Source: Candidatus Hodarchaeum mangrovi
Lineage (GTDB): Archaea > Asgardarchaeota > Heimdallarchaeia > Hodarchaeales > Hodarchaeaceae
Reading direction: 5' to 3'
NCBI GenBank assembly: GCA_016839515.1
Contig: JAEOUE010000302.1
Location: 1-41,970, forward strand
Length of the DNA: 41,970 bases
This document shows positions 1 through 8,885 of this stretch, one piece after another. The stretch's first letter is position 1. Each line of letters begins with the position of its first letter. The position numbers and the translations under genes are program-made. The notes below the pieces were generated by a model. It searched no databases. It was not told where the DNA came from and was given only the letters and a program-made list of their open reading frames with translations.

Positions 1-248
1 AGCTTTTTCAATTTGACCATCCTTTAAACATAGAAATTTCATATTATAATAGTCATTTGGCAAAAAAGGTAGCTAAACGGTGGAAGATGACATTAAAAGA
101 TGATCATCAAACTCTTGTATTTGTAGTACCAGACACACACGCTTTTATATATCAAGTAATCGAAATAATGTTTTTAACACCAAAAATGAAATTTTTACTA
201 CCTTTTACTCCCTTATTACGACCGATATACCGATTTTTAGCTTTATAA
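1..248 (+). CDS. C-terminal end of an unknown protein (5' truncated)
   Basis: An open frame enters from the left edge (first full codon at base 3) and ends at TAA 246-248, giving about 81 residues. A TTG at 57 could serve as a start, but the frame is open upstream, so this is most likely the tail of a longer gene. The visible part has a charged stretch (AKKVAKRWKM) and then a hydrophobic, proline-containing end (FLTPKMKFLLPFTPLLRP), perhaps a membrane-associated tail. I do not recognise the family. It converges with the minus-strand membrane protein that follows. Confidence 0.5.
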   Translation, partial: LFQFDHPLNIEISYYNSHLAKKVAKRWKMTLKDDHQTLVFVVPDTHAFIYQVIEIMFLTPKMKFLLPFTPLLRPIYRFLAL

Positions 249-265
249 AAAAGAAAAAGAGAGGG
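246..265 (-). terminator. Pyrimidine-tract terminator for the 760-aa membrane protein gene
   Basis: Read on the minus strand, the sequence just after the stop codon of the membrane protein gene is a C-rich then T-rich tract (CCCTCTCTTTTTCTTTTTT). Archaeal termination depends on T-rich tracts in the non-template strand. The same C-then-T design follows other genes here. Confidence 0.45.
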
Positions 266-276
266 AATTAAGATCC

Positions 277-2559
277 TCAACTGAATATATCTACTAAATC
301 TATGGAATCCATATATTCAAAAAAATCTTGGATTAAACTTGCATATCCACCTGCTTCTACAAGGTTCGCAGCTGCCTTTAATGCTGCAATACTAATATAG
401 ATACCATGTGCAAGTCCAGCTATTGATTTTGGATTCGCATTTGGCTCTGGATCTGCTGGAGGAGAAGGGTAATAAAGGTTTCTTTGCCATTTTGTTTTCA
501 CTGTATTAGAAATAAATTCTGCTGAACCTACAGCTGACCAAGCATTGGACGCGTTTGCTTTAGAAAAGGCCATCATCTCTTCTGATTGATTAACTCGTAT
601 ATCTGAAGCGAAATAAGTAAAAAATAAGTCATATTCGTGAGTTTCGTTGTCTGCTGTTATATTTGCATTGAATCGTGCTTCAGTGTATGATTGGTTAAAT
701 AATGCAAATCCTGTAGTAAAAGATTCTACTGAATATACCGTTTCAGCAAGAGCTGTTATCAAGTATCCTATCGCTGTTATGTTACCACTAAACTGGCTTA
801 ACATTGATGTAAAATCTTCAAGCATAGAACTAAGGGAACCATCTGCCATGGCACCATAATTCTTTTCTGATAAGGTAGCACTAAGAGAAGTCGCCTGTTC
901 AATATTATCCCCAGCTGCTTGATAACTTGAATCTGCTATCGATACATTTGTTGATAATGGACCAAAATCATATGTAAGAATTTCGCTTGAACTGAAATTC
1001 AGTTCATTAATCTCAACTAAGACATCTTTGATATATGTATATGCTTGTGTACTATTTGCAGCAGCTAATGTAAACCAAGTAAGAAGTTTAGTCATATCTT
1101 TAATGATTTCTACAATACCCCAGAAAGGAATTGGTGAATCAGGATTTAATCCAGAAGTGTCAATTGCATTCATTGTTGTGTTTGCTAGGCCAAGATCTCC
1201 AGCTGCTCCATCCATCCATGTATGAGCGCTTTTAAAATCACTATCACCAAGGTCTCCTATGGCCAAGGTAGTTTTATAGGTTGCATTCAAGAAATAAATA
1301 GCACCATTTGCAACTTCAAGAATGACACCATATCCAACCCCTAATTCATCTAATATTTCTCCGATCATACTGAGAGTTCCGGCATCTTCAGTAACAACCT
1401 GATTAAATATGCTTCTTGCAGTATCTAATGCACTTAATACTCCAGCTTGTGAGAGATTGAAATAATTGATAGCAGTTGAAAGATTACCTAAACCTAGTTG
1501 GTATTCGGGATTATAAGTAGAGGTTAAAGAACCACCTGTTCCCCCACCAATATCAGAATCTCCTAAAATAGAAAAGGTCTTATTAAAGCCATTAACAAAA
1601 GCGTTGAATCCTAGCAACAGATAAGGTAATTCCTTTGAAATATCAGCAAGAATTTCTGAAATATCTAGGATTAAAGGGAGTTGTTGCATGTTTAAACCAC
1701 CATAAGTGGTTCCTTCAGGGAAGAGTGCATCAATAAGCAGTGAAGCAAGGAAATTTCCTTGAACTTGATCGAAAGCTAAAGCAGATCTTTTGAATAGTTC
1801 TTGAGCTTTCTCAGCAGCAGCTGTCAAACTCGCTAACACCATTGGGTCATTTAAATCTATATCTACAGTTTGAGCACCTGAACCACCTCCAAGCATACCA
1901 AAAGCGCTCAGGAATTCTGCTGCTCCTGCAACCATAGATATTCCACCATCTGTAAAATTGGCAACTCCGTGATAGACGAAGGGAATAGTTATCAATATGA
2001 TAATAACCAAAATTGCCGCAATGGGTTTCATGATAACAGAAAATATTGATAATTTTCCTTCTTTTTTAGTCCAAAATCCTGTAGCTATTGCTGCGAAAAG
2101 AAATCCTAATGTAAAGGCTAAGATCTCAACAAAGAGCAGATCTACAATAGGTGCGGCTTGAATCATTAAATCAACTAATTCTTGAGTTTCAGGAGTGATT
2201 CCAAGTGAGGAATTTTCAAGAAGCACAGTAACTGGTTCTGAGAGGGCCGTGAATAGCCCAAATGGATTTGGAATAGCGCCACCAGTAATCGTGGTTAATA
2301 AAAATAGCCCTAGCCAAGAAATAGGAGCTGTAATTATCGTCAATAATCCCATAAGTTTTGATCGGGTGAGAATACCAGTCAGACAAAATGCAATGATTAC
2401 TAATAGTAGTTCAACCTGCATTAGTAATGGATTGGTTTTCGCTCCTAGTATTCCAAAGACTATGGCAATAATAATAGGAAAAATTATGGCTGCTAAAGCT
2501 GCTTGCCAAAGAGGTAATCCTTTTATTGTTCGTACGTCATCTGATTCAGTTTCATACAT
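277..2559 (-). CDS. Large membrane-anchored protein of unknown function
   Basis: Of 760 residues, roughly the first 205 carry five hydrophobic segments (about 17-39, 46-64, 67-90, 140-160 and 178-200). The remaining 550 or so residues have no membrane segment and are rich in Ala, Ser, Leu, Asn and Thr, with many NxS/T sequons. This fits a long helical domain facing outward from a membrane base. No catalytic motif or known family is recognised. The ATG start has an AAGTGA Shine-Dalgarno-like sequence about 7 bases upstream. The gene stands alone on its strand, followed upstream by LigA in the same direction after a 93-base gap. Pseudomurein, S-layer or secretion roles cannot be told apart from sequence. 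Confidence 0.6.
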   Translation of the reverse strand: MYETESDDVRTIKGLPLWQAALAAIIFPIIIAIVFGILGAKTNPLLMQVELLLVIIAFCLTGILTRSKLMGLLTIITAPISWLGLFLLTTITGGAIPNPFGLFTALSEPVTVLLENSSLGITPETQELVDLMIQAAPIVDLLFVEILAFTLGFLFAAIATGFWTKKEGKLSIFSVIMKPIAAILVIIILITIPFVYHGVANFTDGGISMVAGAAEFLSAFGMLGGGSGAQTVDIDLNDPMVLASLTAAAEKAQELFKRSALAFDQVQGNFLASLLIDALFPEGTTYGGLNMQQLPLILDISEILADISKELPYLLLGFNAFVNGFNKTFSILGDSDIGGGTGGSLTSTYNPEYQLGLGNLSTAINYFNLSQAGVLSALDTARSIFNQVVTEDAGTLSMIGEILDELGVGYGVILEVANGAIYFLNATYKTTLAIGDLGDSDFKSAHTWMDGAAGDLGLANTTMNAIDTSGLNPDSPIPFWGIVEIIKDMTKLLTWFTLAAANSTQAYTYIKDVLVEINELNFSSSEILTYDFGPLSTNVSIADSSYQAAGDNIEQATSLSATLSEKNYGAMADGSLSSMLEDFTSMLSQFSGNITAIGYLITALAETVYSVESFTTGFALFNQSYTEARFNANITADNETHEYDLFFTYFASDIRVNQSEEMMAFSKANASNAWSAVGSAEFISNTVKTKWQRNLYYPSPPADPEPNANPKSIAGLAHGIYISIAALKAAANLVEAGGYASLIQDFFEYMDSIDLVDIFS

Positions 2560-2652
2560 AGTTATTCACTTAAATAAAAGAGGATTTCTACTAGATTTTT
2601 TATATTGCTCTTTCTTAAAAGTAACTCAATAGAAAAATAATGCTATATTGTA

Positions 2653-4626
2653 TTAATTTTGCAATTTACTTTGGAAATCTTCCCAAGAGTTAACTTCTAT
2701 CCCTAATTCCAATGCTTTATCTAGTTTTTTCTTACCTGCTTTTTCACCAGTCACTAATAAATCCAAATTTTTTGATATAGAAGATGACCATTCATACCCT
2801 AGTGATTCAACATATTTTTGGACTTCATCTTTGGTCATTCCCTCTATTTTTCCGGTGATATAGATTTTTTTTCCTTTACCAACTAATTTTTGGGAGTTAG
2901 ATGATTCTTTGAATTCCTCAGGTCGTAAAAAGGCAGTTAATGGTGTTCCTTGAACTGAAGTATGTTTTTTCCTTTTATAATCTTTTCTATATAGAATTCT
3001 TATACCTTTTTCAATTAATTCGTCACCGAGATTTGGACTTTGAACTCCTTTTAGGATATTTGTTGCTGTTATTTCAGAGATACCTTCAAATTGAATTAAT
3101 TGCTGAATGGTCGTCTTTTTTAATTCCTCAAATGAGGAATATTTTGAAGCAAGAACCTTTCCCATTTTTTTGCCTAAAGATTCAATTCCAAGTCCTGCAA
3201 GAAAAATTGCAAATGGAAGTTCCCGAGTTGACTTGATACTTTGATAGATTTTTTCCCCATTCTTTCCTAAATGAGTAATTAATTTCGATTTTGTGAGTTT
3301 GGGATCATACAAATCAGAAAAATGCTTTATTAAACCTTCATCATACAATTTAGTGATATTTTTTGGTCCTAATCCTATTATTTCAGTAGTCTTTACCCAA
3401 TGTCGGATTTGTTGAATTTCTTTTTCACGACAAGTTACTCCAGTGCATACTAGATTTACTCCCTCTCTTCTAAGATTCGATTTGCAAGAAGGACATTGAT
3501 TTGGTAATTTGATATTATTTGTTCCTTTTTCAATTATATCGGTTATCTTTGGGATAACGTCTCCTGATCTTATTACCATAATAGTATCCCCAGGAGCTGC
3601 GTTCAGATTTTCAAGAAATTCAGCATTATGAAAAGTTGCACGACGGATTTCCGCTCCCATTATTTTAACAGGTTCAATTTCCGCTACAGGGGTTAAAACA
3701 CCAGTTCTACCTACCTGCCAAGTGATTTTCTTAATAATTGACTTCTCTCCATCACTAGAAAATTTTAAGGCAATCATCCATTTAGGGTGATGTTCAGTAG
3801 AACCTGCTAGATCCCTACTCTTTGCTTCATTATATTTAAGAATTAATCCATCAATCTCAAAATCGAGTTTCGATCGCTTAGACTCTACATCTTTAAAAAT
3901 TTTAGAAATATTTTCAATAGTTGGTGATTCAATTGTTGTTAAATAGGCTGTTGAAAACCCCCATTCCTTCAGGATTTGATGCTTTGCTAGAAGATCAGAA
4001 TTCTCTCTATAACCTATTAATTCGAAGGCACGGAATTTAAGTTTCCTCTTTTCTAGTAATTTTAAATCTTTTTGCTTTAAAGTTCCAACTGCAAGGTTTC
4101 TTGGACTATTATAATCCGTTGGTTCTTCCTTATTTATTCGATTAAACTCGGAGATAGGCATAAATAATTCCCCCCTTATATTAATTCTCTCTTTAATTGG
4201 AATTTCTTTTGGAATTGATTTTATTTTCATAACTTGAATCGTAGAATCATCACCAGCTAGACCATTACCACGAGTTGCTGCTTGGAGGAATCTTCCATTT
4301 AAATAAGTTAATGATAATGAAAGTCCGTCAATTTTATAATCAATTGATATTGAATTTCCATTGCTCCATCGAAGAATGTCATCAATGTTATTAGCTTTTT
4401 GGCATGAAAGCATCGGAGTATCATGAGTTACTTTTCCTCCTTCTGGCGTACCTACGATGAAAAGAACAGGGTTGTTTGGGTCCAATTCTCTAAGCTTGTT
4501 TTCAAGGGCATCATAGGCTTCATCAGAGATTTCAGGCTCACCATAATAATATTTCTTTTTATGATAAAGAATTTGTTCTGTAAGCTTCATAATCTCTCCT
4601 TTGATTTCTTCTTGACTCATATCCAT
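2653..4626 (-). CDS. ligA: NAD+-dependent DNA ligase LigA
   Basis: This enzyme seals nicks in DNA, using NAD+ to adenylate an active-site lysine, in replication and repair. The 657 residues match the usual LigA length (about 670) and all domains are present. Domain Ia (residues about 20-50) has the HxxxYY...ISDEAYD NMN-binding pattern. The adenylation motif is YKIDGL with the nucleophile at K98, followed by ATRGNG and RGE (151-153). An OB-fold region precedes a four-cysteine zinc finger (C378, C381, C394, C399). Helix-hairpin-helix repeats cover about 410-530 and a BRCT domain about 581-657. The start could be the ATG at 4626 or the ATG two codons later. The gene diverges from isopentenyl phosphate kinase across about 100 bases. 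Most archaea use ATP-dependent ligase, so this one was probably acquired from bacteria (inference). Confidence 0.96.
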   Translation of the reverse strand: MDMSQEEIKGEIMKLTEQILYHKKKYYYGEPEISDEAYDALENKLRELDPNNPVLFIVGTPEGGKVTHDTPMLSCQKANNIDDILRWSNGNSISIDYKIDGLSLSLTYLNGRFLQAATRGNGLAGDDSTIQVMKIKSIPKEIPIKERINIRGELFMPISEFNRINKEEPTDYNSPRNLAVGTLKQKDLKLLEKRKLKFRAFELIGYRENSDLLAKHQILKEWGFSTAYLTTIESPTIENISKIFKDVESKRSKLDFEIDGLILKYNEAKSRDLAGSTEHHPKWMIALKFSSDGEKSIIKKITWQVGRTGVLTPVAEIEPVKIMGAEIRRATFHNAEFLENLNAAPGDTIMVIRSGDVIPKITDIIEKGTNNIKLPNQCPSCKSNLRREGVNLVCTGVTCREKEIQQIRHWVKTTEIIGLGPKNITKLYDEGLIKHFSDLYDPKLTKSKLITHLGKNGEKIYQSIKSTRELPFAIFLAGLGIESLGKKMGKVLASKYSSFEELKKTTIQQLIQFEGISEITATNILKGVQSPNLGDELIEKGIRILYRKDYKRKKHTSVQGTPLTAFLRPEEFKESSNSQKLVGKGKKIYITGKIEGMTKDEVQKYVESLGYEWSSSISKNLDLLVTGEKAGKKKLDKALELGIEVNSWEDFQSKLQN

Positions 4627-4726
4627 CCTGATTGGAACCTTTAATATTTTGTTTTATAGCTTAGTAAGATAATTTAAAAATAAATAGACTGGAAGATACA
4701 AAAATAAAAAATGTTGGGCTCGACAA

Positions 4727-5566
4727 ATGGAAATTGATTTGTTACTGAAAATAGGTGGTTCTACCATCTCGGACAAGACACTTCTTTATAATGCATTAAA
4801 AAGTAATGACCAAGAAGATATCGAGAATGCACTTAATATCGATCTTTCAGCGATTAATCAAGTCGTTGAAGAGATAAAAAATGGATATACCCATGCAAAA
4901 AGGATGATTATTATTACAGGAGTTGGATCTCCAGGGCATTTTACTGTTCTTAAGCATCAATTACATAAAGGCAATAATGGTTCAATAGAACAGCATTTAG
5001 GGTTAGTTAAGGCTCAAATCGAAGTAAATAAAATACGACAACTTTTATTAGAAGTTTTTTTAGAAAATAGTCTTCCTGTAGTACAATTTTATGCTTCTAG
5101 TATGTATATATCTGATAAAATGCGAATTCAAGTTTCTTATATTGATAATATTACAAATTTTCTAAATTTAGGAATGATTCCAGTAATTTCAGGGGATATG
5201 GTGCCTGATTATAGTATGGGGTATAGTGTTTTGTCAGGGGATCAAATAATTGCTGATTTAGCATATAGACTCAAACCTAGAAGAATAGTTTTTGGATCTG
5301 ATATTGATGGATTATATGATCGTGATCCCAAGATTGATACAAAAGCTCATTTTTTTAATGATTTGAATTTAGAACAAATAAATAGCCTAATTAATAAATT
5401 AAGTGAAGGTGACGCTTCAGGACAGATGAAAGGGAAACTAATCGAAATTAAAAATCTTCTTCATTCTGGAGTACCAGAGGTCATTTTATTGAATTTAAAG
5501 CGGAAAGGAGTCTTAACTGCCCTTTTAAATGGCCAAAAGGAGAAATATACTCGTTTTCATTCATAA
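4727..5566 (+). CDS. Isopentenyl phosphate kinase (amino acid kinase fold)
   Basis: Likely phosphorylates isopentenyl phosphate to isopentenyl diphosphate in the archaeal mevalonate pathway that feeds ether-lipid synthesis. The 279 residues show the amino acid kinase fold: N-terminal LLLKIGGST (K8, G10-G11), GVGSPGH at about 65-71 where the family has GGGxFGH with its substrate-phosphate histidine, ISGD in the middle, and DIDGLYDRDP near the nucleotide site. DASGQM replaces the usual D-TGGM. The histidine (H71) separates this family from glutamate and aspartate kinases. The GGG loop is altered to GVG, so a related amino acid kinase is possible. The gene is divergent from ligA and convergent with mobB. 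Confidence 0.78.
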   Translation: MEIDLLLKIGGSTISDKTLLYNALKSNDQEDIENALNIDLSAINQVVEEIKNGYTHAKRMIIITGVGSPGHFTVLKHQLHKGNNGSIEQHLGLVKAQIEVNKIRQLLLEVFLENSLPVVQFYASSMYISDKMRIQVSYIDNITNFLNLGMIPVISGDMVPDYSMGYSVLSGDQIIADLAYRLKPRRIVFGSDIDGLYDRDPKIDTKAHFFNDLNLEQINSLINKLSEGDASGQMKGKLIEIKNLLHSGVPEVILLNLKRKGVLTALLNGQKEKYTRFHS

Positions 5567-5589
5567 AAAATTAAATATTATTAGTATTC

Positions 5590-6117
5590 TTATTTTTGAA
5601 GGTTTAGTATCTCTAAAATTGTTTTTATATCAGATTGTTTCGAAAAAGATAAAATTGGAAGGTTGTCTAAGCTATTTAAGGTCGAATCAGCTATTTTCCC
5701 TGTTATGAAGAGAGGTTTTTGATTGAAATATCTTATTTTTGTACTCAAATAATCATCCTTATCAAAACAGGAATAAATTAAGGGGATTTTCTCACTTTCA
5801 TCTGCTGGATAGCTTTCACACAGTAAAATTTCTAGATCAGAAGGTAGAAATTCTTTTAATATTTTCAAATTCGTTCTAGATTTTTGTGGTTTATAAATAA
5901 CAGTTTCAAAAGGGGAAGCTGAAATAATTATCTTTGCATTTGTCACCTTGAATATTTTTGAGTCTTTTTTATCTAAATCAAAATCATATCTATGATGCAT
6001 GAATTTTATAATAGCAAATTTGAGATTATATTGAGTTAGAATATTAGATAACTCTATTATAGCTGTGGTTTTTCCTGAATTTCTACTTCCAACGATACCA
6101 AGAGTTCTAAGATCCAA
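5590..6117 (-). CDS. mobB: MobB-like molybdopterin-guanine dinucleotide biosynthesis GTPase
   Basis: MobB is a P-loop GTP-binding protein that assists MobA in attaching GMP to molybdopterin. The 175 residues begin with a Walker A loop (GSRNSGKTT, residues 10-18), followed by IIKFMHHRYDFDLDKKDS, which matches the MobB pattern of an IKHxHH-type segment, then FDID and KDS. A later stretch (EILLCESY) fits the Walker B-like strand. The start is TTG at 6117, with a GGGAGG sequence about 10 bases upstream. No mobA or molybdoenzyme gene lies in the window, so the consumer of the cofactor is not visible. Confidence 0.85.
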   Translation of the reverse strand: MDLRTLGIVGSRNSGKTTAIIELSNILTQYNLKFAIIKFMHHRYDFDLDKKDSKIFKVTNAKIIISASPFETVIYKPQKSRTNLKILKEFLPSDLEILLCESYPADESEKIPLIYSCFDKDDYLSTKIRYFNQKPLFITGKIADSTLNSLDNLPILSFSKQSDIKTILEILNLQK

Positions 6118-6159
6118 TTTTCAAATTTCCTCCCTATATTAAGGAAAATCCTTCTTTAA

Positions 6160-6528
6160 TTATATTAGATATAGTATAAAATAGATTAAAACTCCACCAA
6201 ACACAATTAATCCGCCTATTGTACCTCCAAGAACCCCAAGGATTGCAGCAATAACCATCCATGTTGCCGTTTTCTTTTCATGTGGTTTTTGTTGAACTGA
6301 AACAACTAGAATTCCAATACCTGCTATAATTGAAACCATACTAAAAAAAATCATAAATTCGACAGACAGGCTTATATAATTTAGTAAAAAATAAGTTTCA
6401 GGTGCGGTTTGCTTAAGTAACCCAATTACACCGTATAAGATCATAAATAATCCACCAAGAGCAACAAGTACTACACTGATTAATGATCCATATCGATGCC
6501 ATTTTGATTTATATCTTCGTTTCGTCAA
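6160..6528 (-). CDS. Small four-helix membrane protein, unknown function
   Basis: The 122 residues start with a basic cytoplasmic segment (MTKRRYKSKWHR) followed by about four hydrophobic helices (roughly 14-36, 46-75, 86-104 and 106-122), the last being glycine-rich. The layout resembles small DUF4064-like membrane proteins common in archaea, but no diagnostic motif is visible. The start is TTG at 6528 with AGGAAG about 9 bases upstream. It lies 42 bases upstream of mobB on the same strand and could be co-transcribed with it. Confidence 0.6.
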   Translation of the reverse strand: MTKRRYKSKWHRYGSLISVVLVALGGLFMILYGVIGLLKQTAPETYFLLNYISLSVEFMIFFSMVSIIAGIGILVVSVQQKPHEKKTATWMVIAAILGVLGGTIGGLIVFGGVLIYFILYLI

Positions 6529-6720
6529 TTTATAATCTTCCTAGGGTTTTTTCCTTTTTTTGATTTGCTTGAGTGCAAGTCTTGATAATATGATTGTGTT
6601 TCTAAATTATTTTATACTGGTTTTTGAAGATACTTACAGTTATTCAAGATAGATGGATTTATTACTTCTCTTTATTCTCTACGTATAAAAAATAAATAAC
6701 TGAATCCTGAGAGACCTACC

Positions 6721-7173
6721 TTGGAATCGAACAAAAGAATCCCTTGGGAACAATATTTTATGAAAATTGCCTTACAAGTGGCGAGTAGAAGCACTTGCAA
6801 TCGTAAACACATTGGTGCCGTTATTGTAAGAGATAAAACAATTCTTTCAACAGGTTATAATGGTTCAATACGAGGTTTGGCTCATTGTGATGAAATTGGT
6901 CATTTGATGGAAAATGATCATTGTGTACGAACTGTACATGCTGAATCTAACGCAATAGCACAAGCAGCAAAGAATGGGGTTACAATCAATAAAGCTGAAA
7001 TTTACATTACAGCTTCCCCCTGTTGGACTTGTTTTAAATTGTTAGCAAATTCTGGTATTATTAGAGTAATTTATGGTGAGTTTTATAGGGATAATAGGAT
7101 TTTTGAAGCTGCTCAAGAAGCAGGAATCGAATTGAAATTCCTTCCACTTCATTCTTCAGAGGTAAACATGTAA
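6721..7173 (+). CDS. Deoxycytidylate (dCMP) deaminase
   Basis: Converts dCMP to dUMP, supplying the precursor of dTMP. The 150 residues have the zinc-dependent cytidine deaminase motifs: HAE at 73-75 (zinc ligand and catalytic glutamate) and PCWTC at 100-104 (two cysteine ligands). GYNGSIRG at about 45-52 and the AHC(x)nHC arrangement in between are typical of dCMP deaminases rather than guanine or tRNA deaminases. The start is TTG at 6721; no good Shine-Dalgarno sequence is seen, and a later ATG at 6760 would remove the conserved N-terminal helix. It is convergent with the basic small protein gene. Confidence 0.92.
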   Translation: MESNKRIPWEQYFMKIALQVASRSTCNRKHIGAVIVRDKTILSTGYNGSIRGLAHCDEIGHLMENDHCVRTVHAESNAIAQAAKNGVTINKAEIYITASPCWTCFKLLANSGIIRVIYGEFYRDNRIFEAAQEAGIELKFLPLHSSEVNM

Positions 7174-7190
7174 AAAAAAGAGAAGAAGGT
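7171..7190 (-). terminator. Pyrimidine-tract terminator between convergent genes
   Basis: On the minus strand, downstream of the basic small protein, the sequence reads ACCTTCTTCTCTTTTTTTTA. It overlaps the dCMP deaminase stop on the other strand. It fits a T-tract archaeal terminator for the minus-strand gene. Confidence 0.4.
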
Positions 7191-7216
7191 TGCTTAATAT
7201 CCCATCCTCCGAAGTA

Positions 7217-7582
7217 TTAAACATTATACCTTTGAAAGTACTGATTGCGTGTATTTTTAATTCTTCGTCTATTCTTACGGATTTTTTTTACTATAGATCT
7301 TTTTTTGTTCTGTTTTCCTTTCAGATTATCCTTCAAAGATAAAGATTTATTAGTAGATGATCTTGATTTAATAATTATCGGTTTTGTTTGATGAGTTTCC
7401 TTCTTCTCGATTTTAGGCTGGTTAAACGAGGATTCTGGCTTCCTATTAGAAACAATTTTATGCTTCTTCATTGCCACGATTTTTCTCGTCTTTTCTTCTT
7501 CTTCAGCAAAGTATTGGGTCGCAATGTCTACTTCTGTGCGCCCTCGGTTTTTCTTTTTTGAATAGGCGGTCAAAGTAATCAC
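7217..7582 (-). CDS. Highly basic small protein, unknown
   Basis: The 121 residues are very rich in Lys and Arg (for example KGKQNKKRSIVKKIRKNRRR near the C-terminus), with a short acidic patch FAEEEEK. This suggests a mostly disordered nucleic-acid-binding or ribosome-associated protein, but no family is recognised. The start is a GTG at 7582 whose bases overlap the stop of a nine-codon reading frame (7579-7608), forming a GTGA overlap. An in-frame stop lies immediately upstream, so the N-terminus cannot be longer. Whether it is translated is uncertain; the composition looks protein-like rather than random. Confidence 0.45.
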   Translation of the reverse strand: MITLTAYSKKKNRGRTEVDIATQYFAEEEEKTRKIVAMKKHKIVSNRKPESSFNQPKIEKKETHQTKPIIIKSRSSTNKSLSLKDNLKGKQNKKRSIVKKIRKNRRRIKNTRNQYFQRYNV

Positions 7583-8029
7583 CTGAAGTCAATTTCACTC
7601 TTCTTCATTTTAAGACGAGTGAATAGTAATCGTTGTTTGGTTCTCCCACATTCGAGGGAGCTAAATACGGTCTGATTTTTTCCAAATACTAGACTTGATC
7701 TTCAAATCATATTTAGATTTATCGATTTTGTCCTTAAGACATCATAGTATCCAGCGGAAGCTTGATGTCTATAATCTAATTGTTGTAACCTGATTTCTTA
7801 TGTTTAAACTATTACAGATACGAATTATAAGCCTATCTCCCATTTATTCTCTTTAGGATAAAAGCTATAATTCAAGACATTCGGTTAGGTGGAAGATATA
7901 AGATTCAATTTAGCGTTTGAATCTCTAGGTATATTAATCCTCATCAGATTTTTAAGATTAACCTTTTATTCAGCTATAAGACTGATTTTTCTGATTTTTA
8001 AAAAAGTAATTTTTTGATTGGGTTTATAT
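7583..8029. other. Intergenic region, about 450 bases, no gene recognised
   Basis: It lies between two divergent genes and holds no long reading frame. I see a short stem-loop (CTCCC 7643-7647 pairing with GGGAG 7656-7660) and an AGCGGAAGCT hairpin near 7753-7762. Neither fits a tRNA, SRP RNA or RNase P RNA signature that I can recognise. It presumably contains the two promoters. Confidence 0.4.
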
Positions 8030-8734
8030 ATGAAAGAAAGCAAAGTAATTTTTTTTAATGGAGGTGGAACACTTTTTCAATTGAAAGGAACCAATCTTCC
8101 TTCATATTATTCACATCTTTTGTCTGAAATTACTGGCAAGGAAATTTCTCCTCAATTAGTTTTTCAGGCTTTTTCAAATGCTGAGCATTGGGCTTTATCT
8201 CGAACAAATTATTCTTTATTTAGTGATTTAGATCAGAGAAAGTATCAAAATATTTTTTATAATTCTCTTGGTTTTAAGAATAGAAAAACAATCAATTCTA
8301 TTGAAAAAAAACTTGCTGATATGTTACAATTTGATTATATTTTAGAAGAAGGGGCAATGGAAGTCCTTATGCATTTGAAAGGAAAATATAGGCTAGGTTT
8401 GATCTCAAACTGGGATGAATCACTTTTAGAGATCCTAGCTGAATTAAATATACTAGAATTCTTCGAATCTATAACCTATTCTGAAGATGTAGGTACAAAT
8501 AAACCATCTGAAGAGATATTCAGAATTGCTTTGTCGGATTTCTCAGGTATCAAAGCAAGAGAAACAGTATACATTGCTGATGACTATAAAACAGACATCA
8601 TACCAGCAATGATGCTAAATATGAATGTTATTTTCTTTGATAAGGGTCCGAGAGGAATGCATGGAAGACCTTTTCAGCCTGAGGTTCGTTGTCCTCGTAT
8701 TACACATCTGAAAGAAGTACTTAATTATTTCTAA
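8030..8734 (+). CDS. HAD-superfamily protein lacking the catalytic aspartates
   Basis: The 234 residues have the layout of a haloacid dehalogenase-type phosphatase: an N-terminal strand with motif I, a helical cap (about 20-95), motif II (LISNWD, Ser in place), motif III lysine (GTNKPSEEIF), and motif IV (YIADDYKTD). Motif I, normally DxDGTL, reads NGGGTL here (residues 10-15), so both the nucleophile (D to N) and the acid/base (D to G) are gone. Catalysis by the usual phospho-aspartate route is therefore unlikely. It may be a binding or regulatory protein. The ATG at 8030 is preferred over the TTG at 8018 because the first strand begins directly after it. It is a single gene before the WD40 gene. 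Confidence 0.8.
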   Translation: MKESKVIFFNGGGTLFQLKGTNLPSYYSHLLSEITGKEISPQLVFQAFSNAEHWALSRTNYSLFSDLDQRKYQNIFYNSLGFKNRKTINSIEKKLADMLQFDYILEEGAMEVLMHLKGKYRLGLISNWDESLLEILAELNILEFFESITYSEDVGTNKPSEEIFRIALSDFSGIKARETVYIADDYKTDIIPAMMLNMNVIFFDKGPRGMHGRPFQPEVRCPRITHLKEVLNYF

Positions 8735-8885
8735 TATCTAATGGTTATTATTGGAATGAATTTTCATTTTAATGATAATAGTTATGACTTTTATTCAATA
8801 TACTTCTTAATAGTACATGTTTTAGTATTGGATTATACTAATTAAAATTGCAATATATTCTAAATTAACATGCGAGAGAGATTAA

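Noticed and set aside
2195..2632. Plus-strand reading frame opposite the membrane protein gene
   Set aside because: It lies almost wholly antisense to a clear gene and has no ribosome binding site or recognisable protein.
2940..3236. Plus-strand frame inside ligA
   Set aside because: It is antisense to the zinc finger/HhH region of an intact ligase and looks like a shadow frame.
7583..8029. Hidden tRNA or small RNA gene between the divergent genes
   Set aside because: Short hairpins exist, but no tRNA-like arms, SRP or RNase P signature can be assembled.
8018..8029. TTG start for the HAD-like protein
   Set aside because: The ATG at 8030 directly precedes the first core strand; the TTG would add four residues with no ribosome binding support.
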